Origin: Gammaproteobacteria bacterium
GTDB taxonomy: Bacteria > Pseudomonadota > Gammaproteobacteria > Pseudomonadales > Azotimanducaceae
Length of the DNA: 64,000 nt
Direction: 5' to 3'
Assembly (NCBI GenBank): GCA_009840545.1
Contig: VXNM01000010.1
Coordinates: forward strand, 372,001 to 436,000
Positions within the stretch are counted from its first letter, which is position 1, and every line of letters begins with the position of its first letter. Of this stretch, positions 25,809 to 34,437 are shown in pieces. Below the pieces are notes generated by a model. That model searched no databases, was not told the origin of the DNA, and saw only the letters and a program-made list of their open reading frames with translations. Both the position numbers and the translations under genes were made by a program.

Positions 25809-26633
25809 ATGAGTTCTCTCGTAACCATTGAAATGATCGACGAGTACATCGCCGACGTTCGTCTCAATCGACCCGAAAAATACAATGCTCTGTCTCCAGA
25901 AATGTTTTCTTCCCTCGTGGAAGCAGGGGAGAGCTTGATGGCTCGTTCAGACGTTCGAGCCGTTGTTCTCTCTGGAAATGGTCCTGGATTCTGTGCAGGC
26001 CTCGACATGAACAGCTTTCGCGGAATGGCGGACCGGCCAAAGAACCCCGAACGGGTCGTACCGTCGATCAAGGCAGAAGATTCAAGACCAGAGAATTCTG
26101 CCCAGCGGGCAGCATATATTTGGAAACGCCTTCCCATGCCTGTCATTGCCGCTCTTCATGGAGTTGCTTACGGTGGTGGTTGCCAAATTGCTCTTGGTGC
26201 TGATATCCGGTTCGCGGCGACTGAAGCAAAAATCTCCGTGTTGGAAATTAAGTGGGGTCTAATCCCGGATATGTCTTTGACGCAAACTCTGAGAGACTTG
26301 GTCTCAATTGACATTGCGAAGGAATTGACTTTTACGGGAAGAATTCTCTCGGCCACGCAGGCACAAGACCTCGGACTCGTCACGCATGTGGTGGAAGATC
26401 CCCATGCGGCAGCAGTTGAGCTTGCTCAGGAAATAGCATCGAAGAGTCCGGATGCAGTGAGAGCTGGCAAATTGCTATGGGAAACGGCGTGGCACGGTGA
26501 CGAGAAAACGGGGCTGAAATTGGAGGCAAAGCTTCAATCCGGCCTAATTGGGTCGCCCAATCAAGTCGAAGCCATTCGAGCAAATATGGAACAACGTTCA
26601 CCAAAGTTTGAAAGCGTCGAACAAGGAGCGTAA
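25809..26633 (+). CDS. Enoyl-CoA hydratase/isomerase (crotonase family)
   Basis: 274 residues. Crotonase signatures are LNRPEKYNALSPEM, the CoA-binding oxyanion segment SGNGPGFCAGLDM and HGVAYGGGCQIALGADIRFA. The place of the first E. coli hydratase Glu seems to be taken by Ala/Leu in GGGCQIALGAD, while LEIKWGLIPDM keeps a Glu/Lys near the second acid. It sits between carrier and carboxyltransferase with a purine-rich AAAAGGAGCA ribosome site. It probably acts on the product or precursor of the carboxylase, as in branched-chain or isoprenoid-acid degradation. The precise reaction is not determined. Confidence 0.82.
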   Translation: MSSLVTIEMIDEYIADVRLNRPEKYNALSPEMFSSLVEAGESLMARSDVRAVVLSGNGPGFCAGLDMNSFRGMADRPKNPERVVPSIKAEDSRPENSAQRAAYIWKRLPMPVIAALHGVAYGGGCQIALGADIRFAATEAKISVLEIKWGLIPDMSLTQTLRDLVSIDIAKELTFTGRILSATQAQDLGLVTHVVEDPHAAAVELAQEIASKSPDAVRAGKLLWETAWHGDEKTGLKLEAKLQSGLIGSPNQVEAIRANMEQRSPKFESVEQGA

Positions 26634-26634
26634 A

Positions 26635-28191
26635 GTGAGCTGGGCGGCAGAAGTAGAGGAGCTGCGTCGCCGGAGGAAACTCGCAAAGCTACAAGGCGGG
26701 GAAGACGGCGTCGCAAAGCAGCATGCTCGTGGCCGCCTCACTATCCGCGAACGTATTGACACTCTTCTTGATCCAGGCTCGTTTCAAGAACAAGGATTGG
26801 CAACCGCAGTCCCCGACTATGACGATAACGACAAATTTGTTGGATTCGTACCCGCAAATTACGTTCTAGGCTTTGGTCGCATTGACAATCGCCGTGTTGT
26901 GGTAGGAGGAGAAGACTTCACGCTCAAAGGCGGTTCACCGAACTCTGCAGGACTACGCAAGAGCATCTACGCCGAACATCTAGCAGTTCAATACAAGATT
27001 CCCTTGGTCCGAATGCTTGAAGGCGGAGGGGGCAGCGTCAAAGGGAGCGGTAAGCGACGAGGAGGCGGAGGTGGAGACTCGGTCTTCTCGGAACCCCGAT
27101 TCAAGATTATTTCCGATGCGCTAGGGGAGGTCCCGGTTGTCTCCATGGCCGGAGGAGCGGTGGCGGGATTTCCCGCTGGTCGCATGGCTGCATCGCACTT
27201 TTCCGTTATGACCAAGTACACGGCTCAAATCTTGATCGGTGGTCCAAAGCTTGTTGAGCGAGCCTTGGGAGTCTCTCTCACCAAGGATGAACTTGGCGGC
27301 GCCCACATCCATACCAAGAGCGGATTGGTCGACAACGTTGCAGATGATGAAGCCACTGCCCTCGCACAGTGCAGAACATTCTTGAGCTACTTGCCGGCTA
27401 GCGTATACGAACGAACTCCCCGAATCGAATCCAACGACGATCCGACTCGAATGGAAGAGGAACTCTTGTCGATCATACCCCGCGACTCAAATGAAGGATT
27501 TGATGTTCGACAGATGGTCTCAATGATCATGGATAAGGATTCCTTCTTCGAGATGGGAGCCGAATACGGTGCGAGTCAGATTGTGGGACTGGCGCGTCTT
27601 GCAGGTCAGCCTGTGGGAGTCATGGCAAACGACTGTCGGGTCTATGCTGGTGCAATGACCGCCGAAGCTGCTCAAAAATATCGTCGATTTGTAGAAATGT
27701 GCGACACGTTTCACGTCCCTGTTGTGAATTTCATCGACCAACCGGGATTCATGATTGGTCCAGAAGCAGAACGGAAGGGGACCATACGCTATGGAATGGC
27801 TGCCGTTGCCGCAGCCGCACAGGCCACCATTCCGTGGGCATCAATACAGATACACAAGGGCTTCGGAGTCGCAACGGCCGCGCACTACGCACCGAACGCC
27901 TACGTGTTGGCTTGGCCATCCGTCGAGACCGGCGCATTACCCTTAGAAGGAGGAGTCGCAGTCGCATATCATCGAGAAATCGAGTCGGCTGAAGACCCTA
28001 TCGCGAAGCGAGCAGAAATTGAGGAACGACTTCGAGACGCAAGGTCGCCCTTTCCGCGTGCGGAATCTTTTTCCGTGCACGAATTGATCGATCCTCGTGA
28101 AACTCGCCCGATTCTCTGCAACTGGATCGAATGGATTCAACCTCAACTCGATACTCTGGTTGGACCTGTGAAATTTGGTATGCGACCGTGA
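26635..28191 (+). CDS. Acyl-CoA carboxylase carboxyltransferase subunit
   Basis: 518 residues from the GTG at 26635, which has AAGGAG seven bases upstream. A longer frame exists, but its extra part lies in the crotonase gene. The chain has the two crotonase-fold halves of PccB/MccB-type subunits: QHARGRLTIRERID near the N-terminus, the acyl-CoA region with a glycine-rich loop at about residues 130-150, then DCRVYAGAMTAEAAQKYRRF and IDQPGFMIGPEAE in the C-terminal half. It moves CO2 from biotin to an acyl-CoA. Propionyl-, methylcrotonyl- or geranyl-CoA are possible substrates. Together with the crotonase, branched-chain acid catabolism is plausible. Confidence 0.88.
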   Translation: MSWAAEVEELRRRRKLAKLQGGEDGVAKQHARGRLTIRERIDTLLDPGSFQEQGLATAVPDYDDNDKFVGFVPANYVLGFGRIDNRRVVVGGEDFTLKGGSPNSAGLRKSIYAEHLAVQYKIPLVRMLEGGGGSVKGSGKRRGGGGGDSVFSEPRFKIISDALGEVPVVSMAGGAVAGFPAGRMAASHFSVMTKYTAQILIGGPKLVERALGVSLTKDELGGAHIHTKSGLVDNVADDEATALAQCRTFLSYLPASVYERTPRIESNDDPTRMEEELLSIIPRDSNEGFDVRQMVSMIMDKDSFFEMGAEYGASQIVGLARLAGQPVGVMANDCRVYAGAMTAEAAQKYRRFVEMCDTFHVPVVNFIDQPGFMIGPEAERKGTIRYGMAAVAAAAQATIPWASIQIHKGFGVATAAHYAPNAYVLAWPSVETGALPLEGGVAVAYHREIESAEDPIAKRAEIEERLRDARSPFPRAESFSVHELIDPRETRPILCNWIEWIQPQLDTLVGPVKFGMRP

Positions 28192-28225
28192 ATTCCGACA
28201 ATCTAGTTAAGGAAAATTCATAGCC

Positions 28226-28408
28226 ATGGGTGCACTTGTCTTGTCGTTAGTCGGTTCCGTTGTCTTGGGGGGCGGACTGTGGGCGTTAATCGGCTCAAGG
28301 ATTAAGCTTGCGAAGGACTCGTTACAAAACGACGTCTTGAATTTCGCTGTATATTTCCTTGCCGTTCTCGTCGTGCTGTTTCCAATCATCATTTTCGTGC
28401 TCGCCTAG
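28226..28408 (+). CDS. Small two-helix membrane protein
   Basis: 60 residues with two hydrophobic segments (about 2-23 and 40-59) joined by a short basic loop containing SRIKLAKDSLQND. It starts 34 bases after the carboxyltransferase on the same strand, with GGAAAATTCATAGCC before the ATG. No family is recognised. The clear membrane pattern and intact frame support a real small gene. Confidence 0.5.
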   Translation: MGALVLSLVGSVVLGGGLWALIGSRIKLAKDSLQNDVLNFAVYFLAVLVVLFPIIIFVLA

Positions 28409-28532
28409 TAACTCAGCCTCACTCCTGGTTGCGACCCAACGACTCCATTTGTCGCAGGTTTCATCCTAAGCTCTACAAACTATGTGAATCGCCCAATTTG
28501 CGCAAAAATTCGCATACAATGTTCTTATTGCA

Positions 28533-28545
28533 TGAATGATTTTCA
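28533..28545 (+). promoter_or_regulatory. MetR box upstream of metR
   Basis: TGAATGATTTTCA fits the known MetR operator pattern TGAA-N5-TTCA with A at the centre. It lies 25-37 bases before the metR start codon and just downstream of a -10-like TACAAT at 28515-28520, a position suited to autorepression. No second target gene is next to it. Confidence 0.6.
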
Positions 28546-28569
28546 CGAATTTAAACTTTTAGGTGAATA

Positions 28570-29520
28570 ATGCTCACAAACAAAATTGAAATGAGGCATC
28601 TACGAACGCTACGTGCACTCCGAGAGACAGGTACGCTGCAAGATGCTGCAGAACGCGTTTGTCTAACACAGTCCGCTCTCTCCCATCAAATTAAGAATCT
28701 CGAAGACAGAATTGGATGCTCAGTGCTGTCGCGAAGGAGCAGACCGATTCAGTTCACTAACGCTGGAAATCGACTGCTTGAACTTGCCGATGAAGTTGTA
28801 CCGTTAGTTCGCAATGCAATGATCGATGTCGCTCGCCTAGCAACAGGTGCCACAGGGAGATTAAACCTAGCAGTGGAATGCCACAGTTGTTTTGATTGGT
28901 TGCTACCAGCGCTTTCTGCCTATCGGGAAGAATGGACGGATGTAGACCTTGACGTCTCGAGTGGGTTCCACTTCCAGCCGTTGCCCGCTCTTACCCGGGG
29001 TGATCTTGATCTCGTCATAACCTCCGATCCGGTCGACAATTTGGAACTGGTCTACGAACCGCTGTTTCGCTACGAGGCAAGACTCGGAATAGCGACTTCC
29101 CACCCACTAACAAAAATCAAACGAAAGTACATAGAGCCTGAGGATCTCGTAGACGAAACACTCGTGACCTACCCCATCGAGCACGAGCGACTAGACATCT
29201 TTAAGTTCTTTCTTGATCCCGCAGGAGTCGAGCCGGTGACCACTCGGCATTGCGAACTTACCACAATGATCATTCACGTTGTGGCAAACGGTAGAGGCGT
29301 GGCGTGCTTCCCCAATTGGGTTCTTGAAGAATACATGGAGAAGAACTACCTCACGACAAAGTCTCTTGGCAAAAATGGAATTTGGTCAACTCTGTATGCG
29401 GCAGTTCGCAAGGATCGCGCCCATCTGAGCTACTTGCAATCATTCTTTGAAGTTGCGCGCTCAACTTGCTTTCAAACACTCTCCGGGATTCGCCCAGTGA
29501 GCGAAGGCGTCAGCAACTAG
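28570..29520 (+). CDS. metR: LysR-type methionine regulator MetR
   Basis: 316 residues, against 317 in E. coli. The N-terminal helix-turn-helix has LQDAAERVCLTQSALSHQI, and the effector domain has the MetR-specific AVECHSCFDWLLPAL and SGFHFQPLPALTRGDLDLVIT blocks. With homocysteine as co-effector, MetR activates met genes and represses itself. A matching operator lies in its own leader. The next gene starts in the same reading frame directly behind the metR stop, but it is unrelated. Confidence 0.9.
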   Translation: MLTNKIEMRHLRTLRALRETGTLQDAAERVCLTQSALSHQIKNLEDRIGCSVLSRRSRPIQFTNAGNRLLELADEVVPLVRNAMIDVARLATGATGRLNLAVECHSCFDWLLPALSAYREEWTDVDLDVSSGFHFQPLPALTRGDLDLVITSDPVDNLELVYEPLFRYEARLGIATSHPLTKIKRKYIEPEDLVDETLVTYPIEHERLDIFKFFLDPAGVEPVTTRHCELTTMIIHVVANGRGVACFPNWVLEEYMEKNYLTTKSLGKNGIWSTLYAAVRKDRAHLSYLQSFFEVARSTCFQTLSGIRPVSEGVSN

Positions 29521-29586
29521 CTGTTCGTTGACGTTAAGTCGAAGTACAGCAAGTACATCGGGTCCGCAGACCCTCCAAACAAAGAC

Positions 29587-30551
29587 TTGGATCTTGACTC
29601 GGATGGCATCCCAAAACCGCCAGATGTGAAGTTGCAGGGCATGTTCTTCAAGGCACCAGACAAGCAAGTTGCCACATACCACAAGGACAAGCTCCAATTT
29701 GCGAGATTTGTCAGAGATAGACCGTTTGTATTCGCTACGACACTAGCCAGCAATCCGCACTTCTACACAGTGCGAAGGAGTGTTACCCGTAGCGCGGCAC
29801 AAGATCAACGAAACACATCTCATCACCCTGAAAACGACTGGGAGTTCACAGAGGCGTGTAGAGTGAGTCTGGAACTTGGCAAGAGTGAGAACTATTTTGG
29901 TAAGTGGTACAGATACGTAGAGATCAACGGCTTCAAGTATTGGACCATGGGGTGTCCCCCGGACATCAGCACGGTGTTGAATCGAAAGAGGTCGTTTTAT
30001 CCGATGCCCTATGATCTGATTGCCGAGAATATGACGAGCAGTATGGCAATACAGGAATTAAGGCGGTAGAGGAGGAGCTTCTCTACCACATCGGGTCAAT
30101 GGAGGGTAGACGGGTTTTGGATGTCGGTTGCGGTACCGGATGGCTGTTGGACCAACATCCGAAAATGGAGCCAGAGCAGTACGTAGGAATCGAGCCATCG
30201 GAAGGTATGCTGAGAAGGCTTATTTCCAAACATCCTACATTTTGGAATCGCCTGCTTGTGGCGAAATTTGAGGACTACTACCCACTGGAGAAATTCGATA
30301 CGGTGCTAATGCTTCATGGTGTGGGTGCGTATCAGACAGAAGAAGACTTGCAGAAGTTGCCGATGATGCTTGAGCCAGGAGGAGAATTCGTGGTCATGAC
30401 CTTTAACGAGCATCGATTGAAGAAGCAAATCATGAGAGAGAGGTTCAAGTTTACGGAAGTACTGCACGATACAAGAAATTATCTGGCTGCCAACTCACAT
30501 GAATATCACGACATTAGCTATCACAAACTGTACAAAGGACGAATGCAGTGA
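29587..30551 (+). pseudogene. Frameshifted SAM-dependent methyltransferase with extra N-terminal domain
   Basis: Two frames form one gene. The first (29587-30069, possible starts TTG 29587 or ATG 29641) encodes about 140 residues of an unassigned N-terminal region, with FVRDRPFVFATT, NPHFYTVRRS and YRYVEINGFKYWTMG, ending in PYDLIAEN. The second frame then carries YDEQYGN, KAVEEELLYHIG and the class I methyltransferase motif VLDVGCGTGWLLD, followed by YVGIEPSEGM and LEPGGEFVVMTF. Adding one base near 30030 joins them into one natural sequence. The N-terminal part resembles proteins I associate with phages and DNA-modification loci. It is either a real disruption or a sequencing error. Confidence 0.65.
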
Positions 30552-30768
30552 GGAATTTAGTCTAAACCGCTAGTCCGATACGGGATTGAGACAGGCAGTA
30601 GCACTGAACTTCATGGACTCATACGCAGAGAGCGCAATCGCAATCGCCAACTAGAACACGTGCAGAAACGTCAATTTGTGATCACTTCCAATATCCGTCT
30701 TGGGCAATCATTGCATCAGCTAATTGTTTCTTGTCGAAAACGTTAGTGTGAAAGATAGTGGTAATTCG
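30552..30768. other. Convergent spacer, no gene seen
   Basis: 217 bp between the methyltransferase frame and the minus-strand PNPOx-like gene. No strong terminator hairpin or RNA gene was found. A 27-codon minus-strand frame directly follows the PNPOx stop codon but has no start. Confidence 0.4.
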
Positions 30769-31344
30769 CTAAGGAACAATTTGTTGCGCCCTCCACGATT
30801 CCTCAACTCGTTCAAACAGAGTTCTTACGTGAAGTCCGTCGGACTGGTCAAGCAGTAACCGTTCAACGCTGTGCACCGGTTCAAAATAAAATCCCTTTGC
30901 AGTCATTGGAGCAACCCGGGGAACCGGCATTTCTTCTAGCAGACTCAGGAGCTGCTCTCGGTTCCGGGCTGAGGAACTCTGAGGGAAAGTCTCGTACAAG
31001 TAGTCAAGCTTCTTTGAGACGTCGGGACGCTTCTGCCACATTTCTTGCACAATTTCAGTGGCCATTGGGCGCAACTCGGTTTGAACTCGATATTGCACCC
31101 CTATCGACTCAAAGTACATCAAGATCGATACAGTCGAAGAATTACCGACCTGTTGGCACTTTGGGCTTGAACCGTTCGCGAAGATTCCCATACATCCTTC
31201 AACATCTCGAAGTACAAGAGTCCGAACCTCGGGATTACCGTCCTCGTTTACCGTAGCCAAGAAACATCGATCGCGTAGCGGGTCACGCAAACTAGCGGCG
31301 TGGGCGCGATCATCACTCAAAATTCGTAAGGGATCTGCGGTCAT
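30769..31344 (-). CDS. PNPOx-fold flavin-dependent protein
   Basis: 191 residues. The split-barrel FMN-binding pattern is visible: CFLATVNEDGNPEVRTLVLRD near the N-terminus, FANGSSPKCQQV, a VSILMYFESIGVQYRVQ strand pair, and a C-terminal GFYFEPVHSVERLLL. It resembles the pyridoxamine-phosphate oxidase-like family more than true PdxH, whose C-terminal substrate residues are not seen. FMN-linked reduction or oxidation is likely, with unknown substrate. It is upstream of no obvious partner. Confidence 0.72.
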   Translation of the reverse strand: MTADPLRILSDDRAHAASLRDPLRDRCFLATVNEDGNPEVRTLVLRDVEGCMGIFANGSSPKCQQVGNSSTVSILMYFESIGVQYRVQTELRPMATEIVQEMWQKRPDVSKKLDYLYETFPQSSSARNREQLLSLLEEMPVPRVAPMTAKGFYFEPVHSVERLLLDQSDGLHVRTLFERVEESWRAQQIVP

Positions 31345-31392
31345 CGACTTGTCCTTAAAGAGACTAGATCAATAGCAACACGCGGTCCTATG

Positions 31393-31572
31393 TCAAGAGT
31401 CTTTGAACCTAGACTCCAGTAGTTCTCGAATTTTGGCCACATCCCGTTGTTGCTCCGAGAGCTTGACCTCCATTTGAGGCAGTTCGTCGAGAATCCGATA
31501 GAGCAAGTACAGTACTCCAAGAAGCGCGAGGAAAATAAGAATAGTCATGGGGATTCGTCTCGCAAATGTCAT
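31393..31572 (-). CDS. Small membrane protein with coiled-coil tail
   Basis: 59 residues. A membrane helix at about 9-25 (MTILIFLALLGVLYLLY) is followed by a charged heptad-like helix (LDELPQMEVKLSEQQ, then DVAKIRELLESRF). This architecture is like small inner-membrane partners of cell-division or envelope complexes. A second ATG at residue 9 is an alternative start. It lies 53 bases downstream of the sixA-like stop on the same strand. No family is assigned. Confidence 0.5.
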   Translation of the reverse strand: MTFARRIPMTILIFLALLGVLYLLYRILDELPQMEVKLSEQQRDVAKIRELLESRFKDS

Positions 31573-31625
31573 GCTCTAATGATATGTTCGACTCTCTTAG
31601 TAGAGCCATTGGATTCTGCAGCCTG

Positions 31626-32138
31626 CTATCGAAACGAACGTGGAACCACAAACTTTCGAACAATAGCCGATCGAAGGTTGAATTCATGCCAAGATCCAAT
31701 GTGTTCCAAACACGCCATCGCCAGAGTCGGAAAAAATTCGATCACATTGCGTGTCTTGCAAGCCCACAAGCACCGTTCGATAGTGGGCAAATGAGTAACA
31801 ACCGCAACACTGGCTACGCTTTCCTCCAATTCTTGCATCAGATATTCGACTTCTGAGGAACCAGCTGAGTAGAGAGCTGGAACGAGTTCGATCTCGACTT
31901 GTAGATTTTCATTGATTAGTTCGGCTGTCTGACGCGTTCGCAACGCATCACTAACCAGAAACATATCCGGTGGGTTTTCAAACTTTGCAAGTTGCTTGGC
32001 CATGATGCCCCCATCCCGAAAACCACGCGGATTCAAGGGGCGTAGCATGTCTTCGACTCCGAACGGACGAGCGGACTTTGCGTGCCGAATAAGCCAAAGA
32101 TACTTTTCGCGTTGTGGCTTTGTTTCCTGCTGTGTCAA
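31626..32138 (-). CDS. sixA: SixA-like histidine phosphatase
   Basis: 170 residues. The phosphohistidine motif LIRHAKSARP is near residue 17, then LNPRGFRDGGIMAKQL, SDALRTRQTAEL and a second His in VVTHLPTIERC. SixA removes phosphate from His-containing phosphotransfer domains (ArcB; also NPr of the nitrogen PTS). The chain is slightly longer than the 161-residue E. coli protein. The genes on either side do not show a phosphorelay partner, so the target is unknown. Confidence 0.8.
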   Translation of the reverse strand: MTQQETKPQREKYLWLIRHAKSARPFGVEDMLRPLNPRGFRDGGIMAKQLAKFENPPDMFLVSDALRTRQTAELINENLQVEIELVPALYSAGSSEVEYLMQELEESVASVAVVTHLPTIERCLWACKTRNVIEFFPTLAMACLEHIGSWHEFNLRSAIVRKFVVPRSFR

Positions 32139-32219
32139 CTGAGGCTGCTTTCGATGTGAATTCGGTCGCTATTTCGACAATGGTAGCCTTATGCATTGTT
32201 GAATGCACAAAGAAAATCA

Positions 32220-33419
32220 ATGGGACTGAAAGGAACTGCCGCTATTGTTGGCTACGCAGAGTGGCCTCATGTTAGGCGCTATACCGACGAAAAGCGATTC
32301 ACGATCGACCAGTGGGCAGAATTGACCAAGCTTGCGTTGGACGACGCGGAATTGTCGGTAGACAGAGTGAATGGAATCGTATGTAGCGAAATTCGCGAAG
32401 CCGACATGTTTACGCCAGCGACCATCGTCGAATATTTGGGACGTCCTGTTAATTTCGCTGAAAGAGTCGATCTTGGCGGTGCAAATCCGGTAGGCATGAT
32501 TTGGCGCGCGGCGGCGGCAATCGAACTCGGCATTGCCGATGTCGTAGTTTGTGCAACTCCCGGGCGTCCCATTCCATCTAATCCCAATCGAGGGCCAGTG
32601 GATCCTCGTCGATACTTTCAATCTTCGAGCCACAAGTGGGGTTCTCCGCAGGCAGAGTTTGAAATCCCCTTCGGCAATTTGGCTCAAAATTGCGGCTACG
32701 CAATGATTGCACAGAGATATGCAGCAGAATTTGGCTATCAACCGGAAGCACTCGCCAAGTTGGTAGTCCACCAACGTGAAAGCGCTGCACTGAATCCGCT
32801 CGCGGCGTTCTACCAAAAACCAGTAACAACCGATGATGTCCTATCAAGTCGAATGATCGCGGATCCATTGCGCATGCTTGAGATTGTGATGCCCGTTGCA
32901 GGAGGAGGCGGGGTTGTTGTCGCAAACAAAGAGATTGCAGACCAGTGTCCGCACAGTCCCGCATGGATTACTGGCTTTGGCGAACACTTAACTATGAAGA
33001 CACCGACGTTCGCTCAAGATCTCTGTCGTTCACCTGTTGGTCCTGCGTCGGAGAAAGCGTTTGAAATGGCAGGGATTTCTCGGACGGAAATTGATGCATG
33101 TGAGATCTATGACTGCTACACCATAACTGTCTTGCTCACCATTGAGGACGCAGGTTTCTGCAACAAAGGGGACGGAATGCAGTTCATTCAAGAGCACGAT
33201 TTAGGATTCGATGGAGACTTTCCGGTCAATACACACGGTGGTCAGCTTGGTATGGGGCAAGCTGGAGCCGCTGGCGGAATGACGCAAGTCATAGAAGGAG
33301 CACGGCAGATTATGGGCCGTGCCGATGATCGACAAGTCCGTTCCTGCCAGAACGTATATGTATCGGGAACCGGTGGAATCATGAGCGAACAAGCCGCACT
33401 TATCCTGCAAGGAAACTAG
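32220..33419 (+). CDS. Thiolase-fold protein of the lipid-transfer (SCP2-thiolase-like) group
   Basis: 399 residues from the ATG at 32220; an in-frame TTG lies eight codons earlier. The N-terminal TAAIVGYAEWP, the loop ATPGRPIPSNPNRGPVD, and the C-terminal ACEIYDCYTI and THGGQLGMGQAGAAGGMTQV match non-canonical thiolases that pair with DUF35 proteins. The usual N-terminal nucleophile context is not obvious. These pairs act in steroid or acyl side-chain degradation as thiolases or aldolases. The DUF35 partner follows after one base. Confidence 0.83.
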   Translation: MGLKGTAAIVGYAEWPHVRRYTDEKRFTIDQWAELTKLALDDAELSVDRVNGIVCSEIREADMFTPATIVEYLGRPVNFAERVDLGGANPVGMIWRAAAAIELGIADVVVCATPGRPIPSNPNRGPVDPRRYFQSSSHKWGSPQAEFEIPFGNLAQNCGYAMIAQRYAAEFGYQPEALAKLVVHQRESAALNPLAAFYQKPVTTDDVLSSRMIADPLRMLEIVMPVAGGGGVVVANKEIADQCPHSPAWITGFGEHLTMKTPTFAQDLCRSPVGPASEKAFEMAGISRTEIDACEIYDCYTITVLLTIEDAGFCNKGDGMQFIQEHDLGFDGDFPVNTHGGQLGMGQAGAAGGMTQVIEGARQIMGRADDRQVRSCQNVYVSGTGGIMSEQAALILQGN

Positions 33420-33420
33420 C

Positions 33421-33840
33421 ATGGAATTCGAAAAACCACTGCCGTTGCAATCTCCAGCAGCGATCCCGTTTTGGAAGGCGTTGCAGGAAGAGACCGTACT
33501 TCTTCAACAATGCGACGAATGCTCTCATTGGGTGTTCTATCCCCGCAATCACTGTCCTCGAAACCTAGGAAACTCCCTCACGTGGCGTGAAGTCTCGGGA
33601 GAGGGAGTTCTCTACTCCTACACAGTTGCTCGGCAACCCACAGCCCCGCATTTTGCCGACGAAGTTCCTCAGCTCCTCGCAATAGTGGAGTTGAAGGAAG
33701 GGGTACGAATGACATCCACTATTGTTGGTGTTGACCCCAACGATCTTAAGGTCGGAATGCCGCTCGTTCCGTACTTTGATCATGTGACGGACGACGTTAC
33801 GTTGCTACGATTTACTGTTAGGAACAGTAAACGCTCTTGA
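33421..33840 (+). CDS. DUF35 OB-fold protein with partial zinc ribbon
   Basis: 139 residues. The N-terminal zinc ribbon has C31-x2-C34 and C45, but the expected fourth Cys is Asn48 (CPRN). The OB-fold part contains GVLYSYTVARQPTAPHFADEVPQ, LLAIVELKEGVRMTSTIVG and VGMPLVPYF. DUF35 proteins form complexes with the adjacent thiolase-fold subunit and bind acyl-CoA. The missing zinc ligand suggests weakened or absent metal binding. It begins one base after the thiolase gene. Confidence 0.83.
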   Translation: MEFEKPLPLQSPAAIPFWKALQEETVLLQQCDECSHWVFYPRNHCPRNLGNSLTWREVSGEGVLYSYTVARQPTAPHFADEVPQLLAIVELKEGVRMTSTIVGVDPNDLKVGMPLVPYFDHVTDDVTLLRFTVRNSKRS

Positions 33841-33911
33841 CTCTGACTCCGGGACAGTAGATCTTGCCAGAAGTCTTGTGCCTCCCCGGCTGACCACCAA
33901 GCACTACTCTT

Positions 33912-34375
33912 GCCGTTCAAGCAACGACCGGGAGTATCGGGACGCTATTGGTAGCGCTAGCTCAATATAGCGATCAACTGAAGGTTGGTATTGCAGAATT
34001 CGGAGTCGGTGATTTGATAGTCTCTTTTTCTCGCGAACCGGGCGTTTTCCGCGATATGCGGCAAGGTCCGCTTGGCGACTATCGCGATGAACACATGCGG
34101 GAATTCCGTGACTACATGGAAACTAGAGACCCTCTCAATTACGTTGCTCGAATCAAAGCGCAATGCTAATTGGTCAAGGGTTCAACAATCCGTGTTCTCC
34201 GCCACTAGAAAGCGAGAATTTCGCCGAAGCGTTGTCCGAATCTGGGGTTCCCGTTTGGTTCGTCCAAGCGAATAATGAAGGTAAGGGATTCGAAAAGAAG
34301 GAAAACCTCGATTTTTGGATGCGAACACTTGTGCACTTCCTTAAAGAGCACCTACTCTCTGAACAGCCGCTCTAA
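33912..34375 (+). pseudogene. Remnant of an S9 (prolyl oligopeptidase-type) peptidase
   Basis: Two frames give the C-terminal catalytic part of an S9 peptidase. The first (to 34169) reads LLVALAQYSDQLKVGIAEFG and REFRDYMETRDPLNYVARIKAQC; the second (from 34163) reads LIGQGFNNPCSPPLESENFA and GVPVWFVQANNEGKGFEKKEN. A frameshift joins them at about 34165. Catalytic positions are lost: the family D-P-R is N-P-C here, and E-G-H-G-F is E-G-K-G-F. The N-terminal propeller and the start are absent. It is a decayed gene. Confidence 0.75.
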
Positions 34376-34437
34376 CCGACGCTTCTTGATTCGAAACTAG
34401 AAGCACAGGCCCGTCCATGTGGTGTAGTTGCGTTTGA

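Noticed and set aside
27010-27090. Glycine-rich low-complexity DNA inside the carboxyltransferase gene
   Set aside because: It is coding sequence for a glycine-rich loop in the acyl-CoA region, not a repeat array.
30687-30768. 27-codon open stretch directly after the PNPOx stop codon, in the same frame
   Set aside because: Too short to judge, no start codon, and stop readthrough is not needed for a complete PNPOx protein.
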